A DNA stretch of 64,000 nt from Paenibacillus sp. SZ31 (GCF_012912005.1 NZ_JABBEA010000003.1:248001-312000), one strand, 5' to 3'; positions 18,073 through 27,716 are shown, numbered from the stretch's first letter. Notes: generated by a model from the letters alone, not told the origin. Program-made: numbers and translations.

Positions 18073-18157
18073 GTCTACATGCATCCTTTCCATACCAGCC
18101 GTAAACAGGCTGAGTTAATACAAGATTGGTGCTGGGTGTAGGACACCGCCAGACGTC

Positions 18158-20605
18158 TTAACGGATGGGTGACAACTTCTCCACCAGACCCACGGGGTGA
18201 AGTTCATAGCCATTATCCGTGTACGAGTCATAATATACCTTGCCGTTCCGATACACCATGAGATCCTCCAGATGGAAACCGCCCATCAGATTCAGCTTCT
18301 CCACGCCACTACTGCGTTCTTCGTACACCACACCCAACTTGTAGATACGTGACGTCTCTTCGGCATGTGCCGCGTAGTCCATGAAAGCACTATGATGGTC
18401 ACCAAAGAAATACTTCTCTTCATATCGATGTTCCTGCGTATAATCGAATACCCGGACCCGAACAACCGCCTGATCCTCCAGCGTGTGGTACAACCTGCGG
18501 AACAGATCATCGCGGGTTAATACATCTTTATCTCCGTAGGCAATCGTGACATTCGCCCGTTGCAACAGTTCTTCTTCAAATGGCAATCGCAATGGCTCGG
18601 CCGTAAGCAGCAACGAGTGACATACCTCCATCAGTCGTTTCAACAGACGGTCATCGCCTTCTGTGGCAAGCCGGTTCATGTCTCCCATGTAACGGTCCTC
18701 AAACCATACATCCCGTCCGCGTTTGGCTTCCAGGTCGATGATTAGCTCTTCCGTCACTTTGCCGTAGTACTCCATCACGTTCTGGCCGATGTATTCATCC
18801 GCAGCAGCGATACTTTGGGCAGCTGTCTCTCGCAGTGTGCGTTCCAGCGCTTCAAGTGCTACTGTGACGTGGCGACTAAAACGATGAAGTTCTTCCATCT
18901 CCGTATCGTAGATACGCAGCAGGTGTAATTCATTTTCCAGTCGCAGTAATTCTACCTTTGGTACATACACTCGCTCCAGCATGCAGTCAATCAGATTGCG
19001 CACATTCTGTTTATCACGGAACAACGCACGTTTGAACGACTGATCTTCCACTCGCTCTTGCTGACGTTGCTCCAGCAGAGCACGTGCCGATTCAAGCTGC
19101 ATCGATTTATCCCGAATCAATCCGAGCAGCGCTTCACGCACACTGCCAGGCTCACTGTCACTCCAGGCCGCCCACTGGAAGTAACCAACCTCTGGATGCT
19201 CCGCGCGGGAATGTTCAGCATGACGGCGCAGGGAACCGCTAGAGCTGCGCTCGCGCACACGCTCTTCGACAAGACGGACAACGTTATCGCGGAAGTACGC
19301 TTCAGCTCCTTGTCCAAACAACGCTCTCTCCGCTTCACGAAGTGAGAGCGGCTTCAGATCAGAGAAACTGACGTTATGCGTCATGATGCCACTCATGCCA
19401 CTAACCAGATCTTCATTGGGCAGCAGACCTTCGACTTTGCGTTCCACCGAGGCCGCGTCCAGTCCAAAGAAAGATAGCTTGTCCTTAATGCTCCAGTCCG
19501 GCTCCTGCCGTATGCGTGCGAGCAGATACCGATACATGTGATATAACACCGCCAGTGCAATCGGCTTGTTTGGCCGCCTGATCTCGGCAAAACCCGCGCT
19601 GGCATAACCATGCTGATCAGAGGTGGTACGAATATTGTTTTTAAAAGATGTATTGTTGTACGTGTTCGCTCCCGTGCTTGAAACGCTACCCGAGTGATCC
19701 ACATCCTGCTTCCTGTTCTTCAGCAGGCAGATGCGGCAGATGATCTCGGCATTTTCGATCCAGCCACCGGGAACGCCGGTTCCACGCTCATTTTTGTCGG
19801 ACAACAGATATACCAGATCAAACAACGGCGAAGCAGGATGTGCAACGGGAATGGAGATCCCATCCTCCGTCACCAGCAGTTTACCGTTGAATGTGTAGTC
19901 CAGCGACTGCATATAATCCAGTTCCCGCAGAAAAGCGAGGCCTGCTGCGCTGGCATATCCGAAGGAGTCCACCTGTTCCATCTCGCTGACCAATACATGC
20001 AGATCCGTCTGCACCGACTTGAAGGCTTGGGACAAAATAGTCTCCGTCAGCTTGGTGAGCTCTGGCAACAATACATTCAACGGATCATCCGCTCTGGTTA
20101 CCACCGTAACGTAAATCCGATCAAATGACGAGTATAACCGTCCATATTCGGCAATCCGGTTGCTTACTCGCCGAAGCGTACGATTCAGGTCAAAGAGCGC
20201 CTGATCCGATTCGTGGAAACTGCGATGTACATCCTTACGCCGTGTTTTGGACGGTCGCTCCGTCTGCCCAGCGGACAAAGGCAAGCGGTGAAGAGTCACC
20301 TGACCGTCATCGGACGAGCCACCATTCCTCGTTTCAACCGGACGTGCTTCCTGATCTTCTGTCCCGATCTGAACGTAGACCACACCGTCTCCGTTATCCC
20401 ACTTCAGCCGATTAATCTCCTGCACAGCAGATACGGCAGGTGCAACCAGATCACCAACAAACAGGAACAGCGCCGGGTAATGGATACTGCTGCGTCCATC
20501 CCCCAGGCTGCCTTGACGCTCCTGCTCTATTGCATACTGCGCGGCATACTTCTCCAGATCACGCTTCAGGGTATTGTTCGAATTGAACTCCATCCCGGCC
20601 GCCAT
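18158..20605 (-). CDS. Unrecognised 815-residue protein paired with the tubulin-like GTPase
   Basis: I do not recognise a family. The protein is charged and soluble, with no signal peptide or clear membrane helix. The first third has beta/alpha character (IHYPALFLFVGDLVAPAVSAVQ; RIYVTVVTRADDPLNVLLPELTKL; DLHVLVSEMEQVDSFGYASAAGLAFL), resembling a large Rossmann-like or tubulin-accessory fold. The middle and C-terminal parts are long helices rich in Glu/Arg, likely coiled coil (about 480-640). The end is beta-rich. ATG 20605 lies 1 nt after the tubulin-like stop (20607), so tight coupling and a physical partnership are likely. A short linker near residue 320 is Ser/Asn-rich. Confidence 0.6.
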   Translation of the reverse strand: MAAGMEFNSNNTLKRDLEKYAAQYAIEQERQGSLGDGRSSIHYPALFLFVGDLVAPAVSAVQEINRLKWDNGDGVVYVQIGTEDQEARPVETRNGGSSDDGQVTLHRLPLSAGQTERPSKTRRKDVHRSFHESDQALFDLNRTLRRVSNRIAEYGRLYSSFDRIYVTVVTRADDPLNVLLPELTKLTETILSQAFKSVQTDLHVLVSEMEQVDSFGYASAAGLAFLRELDYMQSLDYTFNGKLLVTEDGISIPVAHPASPLFDLVYLLSDKNERGTGVPGGWIENAEIICRICLLKNRKQDVDHSGSVSSTGANTYNNTSFKNNIRTTSDQHGYASAGFAEIRRPNKPIALAVLYHMYRYLLARIRQEPDWSIKDKLSFFGLDAASVERKVEGLLPNEDLVSGMSGIMTHNVSFSDLKPLSLREAERALFGQGAEAYFRDNVVRLVEERVRERSSSGSLRRHAEHSRAEHPEVGYFQWAAWSDSEPGSVREALLGLIRDKSMQLESARALLEQRQQERVEDQSFKRALFRDKQNVRNLIDCMLERVYVPKVELLRLENELHLLRIYDTEMEELHRFSRHVTVALEALERTLRETAAQSIAAADEYIGQNVMEYYGKVTEELIIDLEAKRGRDVWFEDRYMGDMNRLATEGDDRLLKRLMEVCHSLLLTAEPLRLPFEEELLQRANVTIAYGDKDVLTRDDLFRRLYHTLEDQAVVRVRVFDYTQEHRYEEKYFFGDHHSAFMDYAAHAEETSRIYKLGVVYEERSSGVEKLNLMGGFHLEDLMVYRNGKVYYDSYTDNGYELHPVGLVEKLSPIR

Positions 20606-20606
20606 C

Positions 20607-23600
20607 TTACTTCAGCCTTCTGCGAATGTCATTCAGCTTGGACGACATCGTTCTGTAGAACTGATAGATGTCTTCTCCATTAGCTAGTTCTACCCGCTCA
20701 TATTCCAGACGATCACGTGATTCCATGAACAGCGCAGCCAGATCATCCAACTTCGTCAGCAGTGGGGTGATATCCTCTGAAGCAGTTAGATCGTTATCGC
20801 GGCGGGAGGCTTTGCGCAGCAATGTACTGCGATCCTTCTCCGCCAGACCGCGGAAGTTGCCAAACACTTCATACTCGGCAAAGTTACGGCTCTTCATCAG
20901 GTTCGCGAATGGATCCCATGCATCTTCTTCCGGGTCACGGTCATAAACGTAGAGCGCACCTTTTTTGACGATGGTGTCGGTATATAAAGCTTCGATGAAG
21001 CGGTCATACCACTGTTCCTCGTCCTGGTACTGGGCAAGAATTCCTTCGAGTTCCGCAACTTTGGCCGAGATGGCATTCATCTTCGCCAGTTCCTCTCGTA
21101 CACGTGCGATCAGCTGCGGAGAACGTACCAGGTTTTCTTTGGCCATATCTTCATTAATACTGCCGAAAATATCCTTAACTCCTACACGCGGCAACCCTTC
21201 GGACTGCAGACGCTTCAGCTCGATCACGGCCCGCTTCACTTCGCCGAGGTTCGGTGTAGTGGACGTCAGACGCATGTCGTAGGCTCCCAGTTTGGCAGAC
21301 AAATCAAATGCTTCTGTCGTCACAATCGCATACCGGTTGCTTGTATTCTCATCAATGGATTTGGCTGTCACGATGTTGTATCCGAGCGCCTGCTCGAACT
21401 CGCTACGCACACGAGCGTTATATTGCTTCACGCGGGCGTTCTCATACACATCTCCCCATGATTTTTCTGGAATCGGAGACGGCAGATAGGTCCAGTTGTT
21501 TTTCTCCGTTTGCACCAAGTGACGACCAATGCCTTCTTTGTCCAAAATGGTACGTTCATAACTTTCCTCATATACTTTGAGCGGTGTATACACAAAGAGT
21601 GGTACCCCGTTGCGGGTGTTCAGCCAGAATATCCGGTTACGCACTTCACTTTCCTTGACGGTAAAATGAGACTTGCCTACCGCATTGTTCTGATAATTGC
21701 GAATCCCTTTCAGAATGCCTGGCGCCTGTGCCGGTACCGATACAAATCCCCATGAAGGGAAATGCAGACTGCCTGTACTGTTGCTCAGATTGAACACCGG
21801 AACAGCCTCATCATCCAACTTGCCAGCAATGAAACGTTCCACGAATTTCTCGACTGACTCATCCTGACCGTATTTGATCACCAGGAAATCTTCCATGGAA
21901 CGGGTAATCAGATCACCGAATTTCTCACTTAGGAAGTCGGAGATGGAGCTGACGATATCAATCTCGTTTTCTTTCACCCACTGGCTGGAGTTTTCCAGCA
22001 ATTCACGAGAGAAGTCACGGATCAGATCATCTGTATCACGCTTATCCAACAGCCCGTCCACCACACTGACGATATCCGGTACACTTACAACGTTCCAATA
22101 ATATGTTTTGTTGCCTTTGTGATCGGCTTGTTCTTCGCCGCGTGTCAGCAGATCACCGTTCTTCGTGAATATCGAGCTAAGGGCATTCAGCGTTTCGGTA
22201 AATACGTTATAAATGCGGCTGTTCTCCTGGTTCAGCAACTCATACAGATCTTCATAGAACTCGATCATCTGATCGTTGCGTTCCACGTCGGCGTGCAGCC
22301 AGTACTCATGAATTTTTGCTTCAATATAAGCATTCTTTTTCTTCTCTTTGGAGACAAAAGCACTCTTCGCATCGCCCAGCTTCTCTTCGGACTGCTCCTG
22401 AGCTGCTTCAATATCACGCGGAATGCGGAAGGCATTCTCACGCAGCGTTTCGATGTACGACTGAATCATCTTCAGTACACAGAAACCTTTTTCCGTATAA
22501 ATCAGACGCGAGACATAGAACGGACCTTGTTCGGGATGCAAAAACATACGCCGGATCTGTTCGGTGAACTGACCCGCAATCTCACCCGGCAGTTGTTTCT
22601 TCGCCTTGATATATTCTTCACGAGCACGAGCCAAGAAGTTCTGCTCCAGTTCGGTATCCATATTCACAACCTGTGATTTCACCACGTTGCCATAGGATAA
22701 ACGCTCGCTGTTCTGATAACCAGGCAGCGGCTCAGGCACGCGCGCTTCGAAGGACTTGACCACACTTTCGAGATCAATACCCAGCTTGCGGGCAAACTTC
22801 TCGGTATCCTCCTGATTCGGTGCTTTGGAGAACATGGTGTTCATTTTGTCGAACATGCGATACGCCAGATACGTGGTCATCTCTTCAATTGGCAGTACAG
22901 CCGAAGAAGCACCGATGATGTTGTAATCATAGTTAGCCGGGTACACCTTGTTCATCTGTGCAATGTTGGTCCGGATGTTGCTGATATAATCATGGATTGC
23001 AAACTCCTCACCCGACTGCTTCTCTTCACTTGCCATGAAGTTGGTAATGTTCTCGGCCGTGACGTTCATGCAGTAATCGTAGGCGTTCTCCAGCAATTTA
23101 CCTTCGGTATTCGTCGCAGAGATCAGGTGACACAGGTTAAATGGCGGCAGTGGTGAGTTGACTGTTAAAATATTGCCGTACTTCTGTGTAAACCGCTCAC
23201 CGCGGCTATCCACGTTCATCCAGTAATCCAGCTCTTTGAGCGCAGCATATCCGTTCTTACGAATGTATTCACGAGTGTGTTCGCTCAAGCTTTTGTTGGA
23301 CAGGTTCACGTCTGGCGTGAACAGATATCCCAGCGTATTCACGCGGTCAATCCCGGCAGAGCCGTGATCCCGTTCGATAATGCCGCGCACGATATAGGAA
23401 ATATCGAGGAAACAGCCGCTGCCAGTACCGCCGGACAGACCTGTCAGCAGGAACACCATCAACTTTTTGTTGGTACCTACGGATAAGGTTTTGATCTTTT
23501 TGTCGATGGCCTGCACGACCTGATTAATCTTCGTGAACAGGAGCAGACGTCCAGCCTGACGTACACCTGCGGCGCCGTTCATACCATCCGTGATGCTTAG

Positions 23601-23996
23601 TTCTGGAGACAGCCAGTCCGTAATATACGGTTCAAGCACGCTGCGGTTTTGAAGAAGTCCGCCAATCTCGGCATTGGACAGCAGCACGAATTCATTAATC
23701 GGATCAAGTCCGATCCCTTTATACTTTTTGGCGCGATCCTGTTCGTTCGTCTCAAAAGCCAGAAACTCCACATTGTCCGGCTTGTCCATTTTTTTCTTGG
23801 ATACCGGGTCTTGTGGCAGCTTGAAACGACGGTTGATCTGATATTTGAGACGCAGCAACGCATCAATTCCCGTTCCTCCCAGACCAATAATCAGAATGGG
23901 GTTATCAATCGTATCAACTCTGATCTTCTCACTGACAATACCTCCGCCAAGTGATACATCCAGTTGCTGAATATGTTCTCTAACAATCGGTTTCAT
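20607..23996 (-). CDS. Tubulin/FtsZ-like GTPase (Tubulin_2 type)
   Basis: A 1129-residue protein whose first 250 residues show a tubulin/FtsZ fold: PILIIGLGGTGIDALLRLK (nucleotide loop, 33-51), ETNEQD (about 82), and the tubulin signature GLSGGTGSG (186-194). The remaining 850 residues are mostly helical with coiled-coil stretches. Large proteins of this kind (Pfam Tubulin_2) occur beside vWA genes in bacteria; polymerisation has not been read from sequence. It is cytoplasmic by composition. Start ATG 23996 has AAAGGAGG 7 nt upstream; the longer frame to 24071 runs into a repeat. It is the second gene of the minus-strand cluster, followed after 1 nt by the 815-residue protein. Confidence 0.85.
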   Translation of the reverse strand: MKPIVREHIQQLDVSLGGGIVSEKIRVDTIDNPILIIGLGGTGIDALLRLKYQINRRFKLPQDPVSKKKMDKPDNVEFLAFETNEQDRAKKYKGIGLDPINEFVLLSNAEIGGLLQNRSVLEPYITDWLSPELSITDGMNGAAGVRQAGRLLLFTKINQVVQAIDKKIKTLSVGTNKKLMVFLLTGLSGGTGSGCFLDISYIVRGIIERDHGSAGIDRVNTLGYLFTPDVNLSNKSLSEHTREYIRKNGYAALKELDYWMNVDSRGERFTQKYGNILTVNSPLPPFNLCHLISATNTEGKLLENAYDYCMNVTAENITNFMASEEKQSGEEFAIHDYISNIRTNIAQMNKVYPANYDYNIIGASSAVLPIEEMTTYLAYRMFDKMNTMFSKAPNQEDTEKFARKLGIDLESVVKSFEARVPEPLPGYQNSERLSYGNVVKSQVVNMDTELEQNFLARAREEYIKAKKQLPGEIAGQFTEQIRRMFLHPEQGPFYVSRLIYTEKGFCVLKMIQSYIETLRENAFRIPRDIEAAQEQSEEKLGDAKSAFVSKEKKKNAYIEAKIHEYWLHADVERNDQMIEFYEDLYELLNQENSRIYNVFTETLNALSSIFTKNGDLLTRGEEQADHKGNKTYYWNVVSVPDIVSVVDGLLDKRDTDDLIRDFSRELLENSSQWVKENEIDIVSSISDFLSEKFGDLITRSMEDFLVIKYGQDESVEKFVERFIAGKLDDEAVPVFNLSNSTGSLHFPSWGFVSVPAQAPGILKGIRNYQNNAVGKSHFTVKESEVRNRIFWLNTRNGVPLFVYTPLKVYEESYERTILDKEGIGRHLVQTEKNNWTYLPSPIPEKSWGDVYENARVKQYNARVRSEFEQALGYNIVTAKSIDENTSNRYAIVTTEAFDLSAKLGAYDMRLTSTTPNLGEVKRAVIELKRLQSEGLPRVGVKDIFGSINEDMAKENLVRSPQLIARVREELAKMNAISAKVAELEGILAQYQDEEQWYDRFIEALYTDTIVKKGALYVYDRDPEEDAWDPFANLMKSRNFAEYEVFGNFRGLAEKDRSTLLRKASRRDNDLTASEDITPLLTKLDDLAALFMESRDRLEYERVELANGEDIYQFYRTMSSKLNDIRRRLK

Positions 23997-24039
23997 TCCA
24001 TGTCCTCCTTTGATTAACAAAGTTGGAACTGCAACTTCA

Positions 24040-24188
24040 TTACACTTGCCACTCCGATGACAGAATAACATTCCGATCGCTGTTATCCCCAGATTTTTTC
24101 AATTCACTTTTACAAAGTGAAAATCCGGGGATAAAGGCGAACGCTTCCGCTTCTTCACGTTATTTCTGTCCTCTGCGTTCTCGTGTAA
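24040..24188. repeat. 149-bp inverted-repeat element, MITE- or REP-like
   Basis: Nested dyads: TTACAC/GTGTAA at the ends, GATGACAGAATAAC (24057-24070) with GTTATTTCTGTC (24159-24170), and an inner stem 24083-24110 with 24114-24134 (TTATCCCC ... GGGGATAA; TTCACTTT ... AAAGTGAA). A half copy lies at 16069-16111 in the same cluster. It fills the gap between the secreted vWA gene and the tubulin-like gene and would fold into a long RNA hairpin in the operon transcript. Confidence 0.75.
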
Positions 24189-24254
24189 ACAGTTGGTCCC
24201 AAATTTTATTGGCATCCTTTTAAACTAAACAATCAACTTAAATCAAATAATCCT

Positions 24255-26048
24255 TCACACCAGATATTCAATCAAAATCGTTTTGTCCGCCTGTTGCAGC
24301 GGGATGCTCAGTCGGTCACCGTTCTTCAGTTCAACGCCTGAGCTTGCATCTACTGCACGACCGGATTTCTCCAGCGTACCGCCTGCGGTGTTACGGATTA
24401 TAATTCGATCCCCATTGCTGGGCGTAAATACATATTTTTCGGTTTCCTTCAGCTCAGGGTCCAGTTGCAACAACTGATGCAGATGAAATCTGCCGCGGAA
24501 GGATACCAGCTTTTTATATTGTGGATATGACTTATCTCCCGTATTCTCATCACGAATCTCCACGACCATCTGGCCTACAAATCCCCGGTTTTTGCGTTTC
24601 AGCCAGCCCATCAAGAACCAGGCACCAACACCGACCACAATCAGAGCTATAACACCCAGGATGACAGGCAACCAAGGAAACGGCTTGTCCTGTTCACCGC
24701 CTGACGTTGTTGGTTGAGATCCACTTCCAGCTGCTCCGCTCGCGTTGATCGTGATTGGCGCACTTTCACGGTAGAAGCTGTCTTCTTCCGCACGGATGAC
24801 TAATTCATAGTTATGATTGTCTGGTACTTCAAACGTTCCGGCAAAACCAGAACCTGTGTTTTCCAGCGGTTGTTCCTCGCTTTTACCTGTATCCACATCT
24901 TTCACAACCAGCGTGGCCTTCATATCTGTATACAGATCATTATCCTGAAGTGGCTGACCGCCATTCTCCAGTTTGGCTGCAAGATCAACCTTGTCCCCTT
25001 TGGCATAGGACTTGGTCTTAATTGGGTCCACAACGAGCTGAAGATCATAGTTGAACAACAGGTTGATATCGATGCTGTCTTTCGGAGCCCCTTTTACCCG
25101 AAGTTTCCAGTCTCCTTCTTGGGGTTTCAACAGCTTCACGAGTGAATAACTCTTCGACGTCGAGAGCTTGGCTGCATCCGAGTTCAGGTCCACGGCTTGT
25201 CCGGAAGGGTCCGTCAATTGCACTTCCACCGGCTTCGAAGACATGATCGAAATGTTTGCTTCCAATACACTGTCATTCGGTACATTCACGGTAACTTCCT
25301 GATAACTGCCGTTTCCCGTTACAGAGGGCAGCTTCACCACATTCAGTTTGGCATGATCGGCGAAGATCTCACTCAGAATCTGTGGCAGATCATCCGGCGT
25401 ATCGGTAATGAATGACTTGCCTCCGGTCTGCTGGGCCAGGTCTGCGAGTGCATTCTTGTTCAGCTTGCCATCGGCGTTCAATCCAATCGTATACACCGGA
25501 ATACCCTGATCCTGTGCTTCCTTCACGGCTTTTGCCAGATCAGCATCGGATTGTGCCTGTGTACGGCCTTTGGTTTTGTTAAAGTCATTGTTCCCATCCG
25601 CCAGCAGCACGATCATTGGCGAGTGGGATGGGTCTGCACCATGATTCAGTATGTTGACGGCTTCGGCTAAACCAACTGAGACATCGGTATATGGCCCCCG
25701 GCCGAGCTGATCAATAAAATCTTTCAGACTGCTCTTGTCCGCATCGGACTGAATCTCCAGCATAGCCTTTTCCCGCTCCACCTGATCGGTATAAGCGACA
25801 ATCCCTACCTTGTCCCCCTGGACCGGCAGCATATCAATAAACATTTTCATGGCTTCATTACTGATCTTGTCACGGTCACTTGTATTCATCGAATTACTTA
25901 CATCGGCTACAAGTACCGCATCGATTCCGCTTGTCTGTGCCTGAGCCGCTGCAGCTTGTGGCAGCAACGCTTGAGGTAGCAGTAGCGTTAGAATTGCCAG
26001 TAGAACCATCGTTCCGCTGAGCCAGCGTATTTTGCGTGTCCGCAGCAT
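24255..26048 (-). CDS. Secreted/membrane-anchored vWA protein with cytoplasmic C-domain
   Basis: A 597-residue protein: signal peptide (RTRKIRW, hydrophobic core, AAAAQAQ cut near 36), vWA domain with intact MIDAS (DVSNS 49-53, Thr in GPYTDVSVG, Asp in LLADGNND), extracellular beta domains (about 240-440), a Ser/Gly linker, one membrane helix (about 458-480) followed by basic residues, and a cytoplasmic domain ending GDRIIIRNTAGG ... ELKNGDRLSI that looks FHA-like. It could carry an outside signal, sensed by vWA adhesion, to the cytoplasmic GTPases; that is inference. Start ATG 26048 has GAAGGAG upstream. It is the promoter-proximal gene of the minus-strand cluster. Confidence 0.8.
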   Translation of the reverse strand: MLRTRKIRWLSGTMVLLAILTLLLPQALLPQAAAAQAQTSGIDAVLVADVSNSMNTSDRDKISNEAMKMFIDMLPVQGDKVGIVAYTDQVEREKAMLEIQSDADKSSLKDFIDQLGRGPYTDVSVGLAEAVNILNHGADPSHSPMIVLLADGNNDFNKTKGRTQAQSDADLAKAVKEAQDQGIPVYTIGLNADGKLNKNALADLAQQTGGKSFITDTPDDLPQILSEIFADHAKLNVVKLPSVTGNGSYQEVTVNVPNDSVLEANISIMSSKPVEVQLTDPSGQAVDLNSDAAKLSTSKSYSLVKLLKPQEGDWKLRVKGAPKDSIDINLLFNYDLQLVVDPIKTKSYAKGDKVDLAAKLENGGQPLQDNDLYTDMKATLVVKDVDTGKSEEQPLENTGSGFAGTFEVPDNHNYELVIRAEEDSFYRESAPITINASGAAGSGSQPTTSGGEQDKPFPWLPVILGVIALIVVGVGAWFLMGWLKRKNRGFVGQMVVEIRDENTGDKSYPQYKKLVSFRGRFHLHQLLQLDPELKETEKYVFTPSNGDRIIIRNTAGGTLEKSGRAVDASSGVELKNGDRLSIPLQQADKTILIEYLV

Positions 26049-26310
26049 TAGGTGTACTCCTTCACGTTTGAGATTAAAATGGGAATAGTTTATTATAGGC
26101 GTCAAGCCTTAAGGAAATCTTAACAGTCTACTAATAATTTCTGAAAAGCACCCCTATCTTGAGTTACAGTTTTGTAATGACTGACAAAAATCGACGATTT
26201 CACACCTGTAACTGGCACAAAAGCACCAACTATGGAAATATGATATAGTTATTGCCAGCAAACTGCAATATAACAGCGCTTGTTTACCAAGCTATAGAAG
26301 GGAACGGATT

Positions 26311-26454
26311 ATGGTTACATACGGATGCCTCGCCATATTGTTTCTTTTTGTCATGATAAAGGGTTTTGCACTCCAGCTTCATCGGCGGAAACCGGTCTCC
26401 CGCGAAGACACGGATCGTACCCTCTACACTATTCTGAATGGTGAGCGTGATTGA
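26311..26454 (+). CDS. Small single-helix membrane peptide (47 aa)
   Basis: A short gene: MVTYGCLAILFLFVMIKGF is one membrane helix, followed by a basic then polar tail ending LNGERD. AGAAGGG lies 8 nt upstream of ATG 26311. Its TGA stop (26452-26454) overlaps a TTG codon of the following frame, suggesting translational coupling with the zinc-ribbon gene. It faces the secreted vWA gene across a 262-bp divergent promoter region. No family recognised. The supporting evidence is the ribosome site, helix and tight junction, not homology. Confidence 0.55.
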   Translation: MVTYGCLAILFLFVMIKGFALQLHRRKPVSREDTDRTLYTILNGERD

Positions 26455-26456
26455 GC

Positions 26457-27389
26457 ATGAGTACTAAACTAGTTGTATCCATACGACCATTTCATCGAAC
26501 CACCTATGCCTATGAAAAGTTGCAAGTCTGCTCACGTTGTGGACAGTATACCTGCCTGTGGGAAGATGAGTGCACGGCCTGTGGCCGGGGTACTCTGAAC
26601 TCCGTTCAGGAGAAAGCGACTTCCCGTGTAAAACGCCGCATTGCACGCGACCTGTTCATTACGATATTGTTCGGTGCAGCGGCTACCTATTTTGGTGAAA
26701 CCATAGATCAGACCATGGCGGCGGCCAGTGTTTCCCTGCTGCTTCTGGCCTTACTGATCTTCATGCAGAAACGTTCGTTCGAGGTAGAGCAGCAGCGCGA
26801 GTTGAAGCGAACATTGCAACAGGATGAGGAACTCATCCGCCAGGGTATTAACCGCAACTGGGCTCTGGTCGCCGAAGCTCGAAAGCAGGATGAAGCACTT
26901 GCCTATGAGATGCTCCGCGAGATCGGATCACTCGTCTACAATGACCGGATTCGACTGCAACAGGTTGCGCTGTTACAATCCTTTGTCCTGCGCAGTGATA
27001 TGGATCTGCAGCTCAAGCCCTTGCTGCTGAGCAGTTTTGAGCGGCTGCTCGCTGAATATATCGGTGAGATCGCACGGCTTAAGCCGGATTTGATCCGTGA
27101 AGATGCGATTCGTTATATCGCTACCTATGAAGTGAACATTTTACAGCTACACAACGGGATTCAGATTCTTACAGCCGTAGCTGCAGCTGCCGTGCGCAAG
27201 AGCAAATATATTGAGTTATTCCCTAGTCTTATTACCCGCTACGCCCGCTTTATGCCCAAGGATCGATTCATGCGGCTCTATCACACGATTGAACGCTATC
27301 CGAGCAAGGCACGTGGGGGACTGGCAGAGTCGGTAGGCCGGGTGTACAACGAGAAATATCGAGATCAATACGCAGATGTTCATGTGTAG
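26457..27389 (+). CDS. Zinc-ribbon membrane protein, divergent partner of the cluster
   Basis: About 310 residues. The N-terminus carries a zinc ribbon, C25-x2-C28 and C39-x2-C42 (CSRCG, CTACG). Two membrane helices follow (about 66-104: LFITILFGAAATYFG, AAASVSLLLLALLIFM), then a long helical cytoplasmic domain (about 110-310) with an Arg-rich HEAT-like look. No enzyme motif is seen. It shares zinc ribbon plus membrane character with the cluster, and its divergent position suggests co-regulation with the vWA/tubulin operon. Start is ATG 26457 or TTG 26451 (4-nt overlap with the small peptide stop); neither has a strong ribosome site, consistent with coupling. Confidence 0.65.
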   Translation: MSTKLVVSIRPFHRTTYAYEKLQVCSRCGQYTCLWEDECTACGRGTLNSVQEKATSRVKRRIARDLFITILFGAAATYFGETIDQTMAAASVSLLLLALLIFMQKRSFEVEQQRELKRTLQQDEELIRQGINRNWALVAEARKQDEALAYEMLREIGSLVYNDRIRLQQVALLQSFVLRSDMDLQLKPLLLSSFERLLAEYIGEIARLKPDLIREDAIRYIATYEVNILQLHNGIQILTAVAAAAVRKSKYIELFPSLITRYARFMPKDRFMRLYHTIERYPSKARGGLAESVGRVYNEKYRDQYADVHV

Positions 27390-27530
27390 GGATGATATAT
27401 TGAGAAAGAAAAACGTAGTTTAGTGCAAACTCACTCCGTGTATATAGACGACTGCAATTTCATCCACCCCTGCATGCACGTCCGCACCACGGATCGAAGG
27501 TTATGCTTCTAATGATATAAGAATTGATCC

Positions 27531-27568
27531 AAAAACACCCCATCCTTAGGTCTAGGATGAGGTGTTTT
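27531..27568 (+). terminator. Terminator of the zinc-ribbon gene (bidirectional)
   Basis: AAAACACCCCATCCT pairs with AGGATGAGGTGTTTT (27532-27547 with 27553-27568), one G-C shift, followed by T residues on the + strand. Confidence 0.75.
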
Positions 27569-27716
27569 GAAGTTTATGGCAGTATGCCGAGTGCTATGCG
27601 CAGTACACGGACAAAAAGAAAAACTAGATGGGGAATACCTAAATGGCATCTTCCATGGATCAAACAGGCACTAGCAGATGACAAAAAGAATAAGCGGAAA
27701 TGAGCATCTGTCCTAT

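Noticed and set aside
27584..27703. 39-codon basic frame after the zinc-ribbon gene
   Set aside because: It starts inside the region following the terminator, has no ribosome site and no recognisable character.
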